Under the pieces are notes generated by a model, which made no database searches, was not told where the DNA came from, and worked only from the letters and a program-made list of their open reading frames with translations. From positions 31,080 through 95,079 of the forward strand of contig CAYYFE010000013.1 of the NCBI GenBank assembly GCA_964471115.1: a stretch of 64,000 nucleotides of DNA, in the 5' to 3' direction. Below, one piece after another: positions 62,737 to 64,000 of the stretch; within the stretch, counting starts at the first letter, position 1; every line of letters begins with the position of its first letter. A program made the position numbers and the translations under genes. The DNA is from SYFT01 sp964471115. Its GTDB lineage: Bacteria; Acidobacteriota; Vicinamibacteria; Vicinamibacterales; SCN-69-37.

Positions 62737-63318
62737 ATGAAGATAGTCAGAACCCTCTCATTCGCACTCATCGTCGCGCTGATGACGGCGATGCCGTCCG
62801 GCACCTCCGCGCGGCAGGCCGCAGCAGAGTTGTTCACGTGTTCCATGCATCCACATGTGCTGGACACAAAGGCGGGCACCTGCTCGGTGTGTTCGATGGC
62901 CCTCAAAGCACGCGTCATGACGCCGGTGGAAAAGGAACTGGTGGACTTCCTCAAGGCCTATGATGCGGCGTTTCTCGCCAAGGACCTCGCGAAGCTGGCG
63001 TCCATGTACACGCCGGAAACCATCGTGTACGAAGGCAGCGGCATCAATCGTGGCTGGAAGAACTACAGCGAAACACATCTGGGTCCCGAGTTGAAGTCCT
63101 TCGAGCACCTGGAATTCGGACACACCAACGTGGTTCCCCATGTGCTCGGCGACAATGCCGCGTACGTCACCGCTGACTACACGATCAAGGCCAAGATGGG
63201 TGAGCGGACGCTCGACAGCGGCGGGCTTGCGACATTTGTTCTTTCCAGGGAGGCGGGTAACTGGAAGATCCGGCACACGTCTACGGCAGCCAGGCGCCGC
63301 CCGGCCGGCGGCGTGTAA
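62737..63318 (+). CDS. Heavy-metal-binding domain fused to an NTF2/SnoaL-like domain
   Basis: A 193-residue exported protein. After a signal peptide (LSFALIVALMTAMPSGTSAR) is a heavy-metal-binding mini-domain, FTCSMHPHVLDTKAGTCSVC with SMAL, of the CxMHP...CxxC(G)M type found on copper proteins. The remaining 125 residues resemble an NTF2/SnoaL-like (DUF4440) domain: EKELVDFLKAYDAAFLAKDL, AKLASMYTPETIVYEGSG, and SGGLATFVLSREAGNWKIRH. The fusion suggests a periplasmic metal-linked enzyme or chaperone. It is 19 bp downstream of the YcnI-like gene. Confidence 0.82.
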   Translation: MKIVRTLSFALIVALMTAMPSGTSARQAAAELFTCSMHPHVLDTKAGTCSVCSMALKARVMTPVEKELVDFLKAYDAAFLAKDLAKLASMYTPETIVYEGSGINRGWKNYSETHLGPELKSFEHLEFGHTNVVPHVLGDNAAYVTADYTIKAKMGERTLDSGGLATFVLSREAGNWKIRHTSTAARRRPAGGV

Positions 63319-63496
63319 CACCCCTGGGGCGGCCGTCGATGATCTCGGCGATGTCAGTGCCGGCCCCGGTCGAAAGGGCGCTGCGTTCGCGCAGCAGCTG
63401 CGCCGCATATTCTGCGAGCGACACCCCTCGGGCCTTCGGGCGCCAGCAGGCCAGCCGCCACCTCGGGGTTGAGTTCGAGTTTGACGGTCCTGCGTT
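63281..63496 (-). pseudogene. Frameshifted antitoxin gene remnant
   Basis: One minus frame reads VKLELNPEVAAGLLA and a different frame continues ARGVSLAEYAAQLLRERSA. Joined, they give the normal N-terminus of a small antitoxin of the kind often paired with PIN/Fic-type toxins. A single-base shift near 63440-63450 breaks it, a TAA lies just upstream of the first part and no start codon is available. It overlaps the 3' end of the preceding plus-strand gene. From 63497 to the HipA remnant (63748) I see no other gene. Confidence 0.55.
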
Positions 63497-63748
63497 CGAA
63501 TTAGGCAATTCGGTCGAAAGTGTCACGGTGGACGGCGTTACCGGAACAGTGCCATCGGCGCTCAGCGCGGCGTGAGGTCCTTCACCTGGTAACTGTCGAG
63601 AGACGAGCCACTGCGCCGCGGCTTGGCGTGCAGTCCGCTTCGTCGTGAAACCGCTGCGCCTGCGCGTCGCCTGACGCGCCCCTCAAGGTCATTCGCCGTC
63701 GATCGCTCTGAGTGGTGCGCCGGCGGGCACCTCTCGAACGCCAGATCC

Positions 63749-64000
63749 CTACACCGTTCTCAAGACGCGGCCGGATCTTGCGACAATCGCCCCGGCGTAG
63801 GCCTCCAGTGCCTCGTCATTGATGTCGGCCGTGGAAATGGCCCGGCTCACGCCAGCAATTCTCGCTTGGGTCGCCGCGGCAAGTTCCCCGACGCGCCGAC
63901 GAACGAAGGGCGCTGCCATTCCGATGTCCGTCGCGAATGTCTCCCAGCTAGCTCGGTCGATCTCTTCCAGCGTGGCCCGCTTTGCGATCTTCATCGCCAG
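63749..64000 (-). CDS. HipA-like kinase toxin, C-terminal part (cut by right edge)
   Basis: The frame enters from the right edge and reads LAMKIAKRATLEEIDRASWE, then TFATDIGMAAPFVRRRVGEL, which matches the last part of HipA-type serine/threonine kinases (the LAMKIGG... and PFVRRRV... segments). It stops at 63749 after 83 codons. HipA toxins act in persistence modules with HipB. Whether the rest is intact lies outside the window. Confidence 0.65.
   Translation of the reverse strand: MAMKIAKRATLEEIDRASWETFATDIGMAAPFVRRRVGELAAATQARIAGVSRAISTADINDEALEAYAGAIVARSGRVLRTV

Overview
The window is high-GC bacterial chromosome with dense, overlapping, mostly minus-strand operons. The gene set (BNR/sortilin-like secreted protein, DUF4097 protein, formiminotransferase, GTG-rich starts, NtrY/NtrX-type pair) and the many short intergenic tandem repeats suggest an Acidobacteriota lineage, possibly Vicinamibacteria. 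That placement is inference from gene content; no rRNA gene is present.

Positions 1-32.9 kb look like core chromosome. They hold a NagZ-type hexosaminidase (cut by the left edge), a GHMP kinase, and a translation/secretion operon ffh-rpsP-khpA-rimM-trmD-rplS-rnhB that runs on into a small membrane protein, a ThiE/TenI-like enzyme and a RodZ-like protein. Next come a winged-helix/ATPase/STAS-like regulator, a large BNR-repeat secreted protein, a riboflavin operon (ftsY-ribD-ribE-ribBA), gpsA-cinA-pgpA-RDD, ftcD, a sigma54 two-component pair with DUF4390-nrdR-flippase-like genes, purC with a Fis-like regulator, and groES-groEL behind a promoter and a CIRCE operator. Gaps between these genes repeatedly hold 7-, 8- or 10-bp tandem repeats, some in mirrored pairs that could fold as hairpins. 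purC carries an in-frame hairpin-forming insertion.

From about 33.0 kb to the right edge the character changes: the short tandem repeats disappear, and most genes concern copper or other metals. The left border is a decayed ParE-like toxin/antitoxin pair; near the right edge lie a frameshifted antitoxin and a HipA-like C-terminus. Between them are a glucan phosphorylase with a HAMP-type membrane protein, an outer-membrane barrel, an FtsX-type ABC transporter with a DUF2318 protein, a CusCBA-type RND efflux system, a YHS protein and CPH-type copper ATPase, a four-helix Cys-rich copper-binding protein, a DUF4198 protein, CopA/CopB-type periplasmic and outer-membrane proteins, a cytochrome c, a CusRS-like two-component system, a YcnI-like protein and a metal-binding/SnoaL-like fusion. 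A nucleotidyltransferase, a restriction-endonuclease-like protein and lgt are mixed in.

The most notable signal is a TTAA-N6-TTAA direct repeat that I see five times, every time in a gap next to metal-linked genes. In four cases a T(A/G)G(A/C)AT hexamer starts 35-37 nt from the repeat. The OmpR-family regulator encoded at 60.1 kb is the obvious candidate binder. Two of the boxes lie upstream of two small exported Cys-rich proteins that share a CE-x(n)-H-x-C-x8-CC pattern and whose function I do not recognise. This looks like a self-contained copper regulon on a laterally acquired island.
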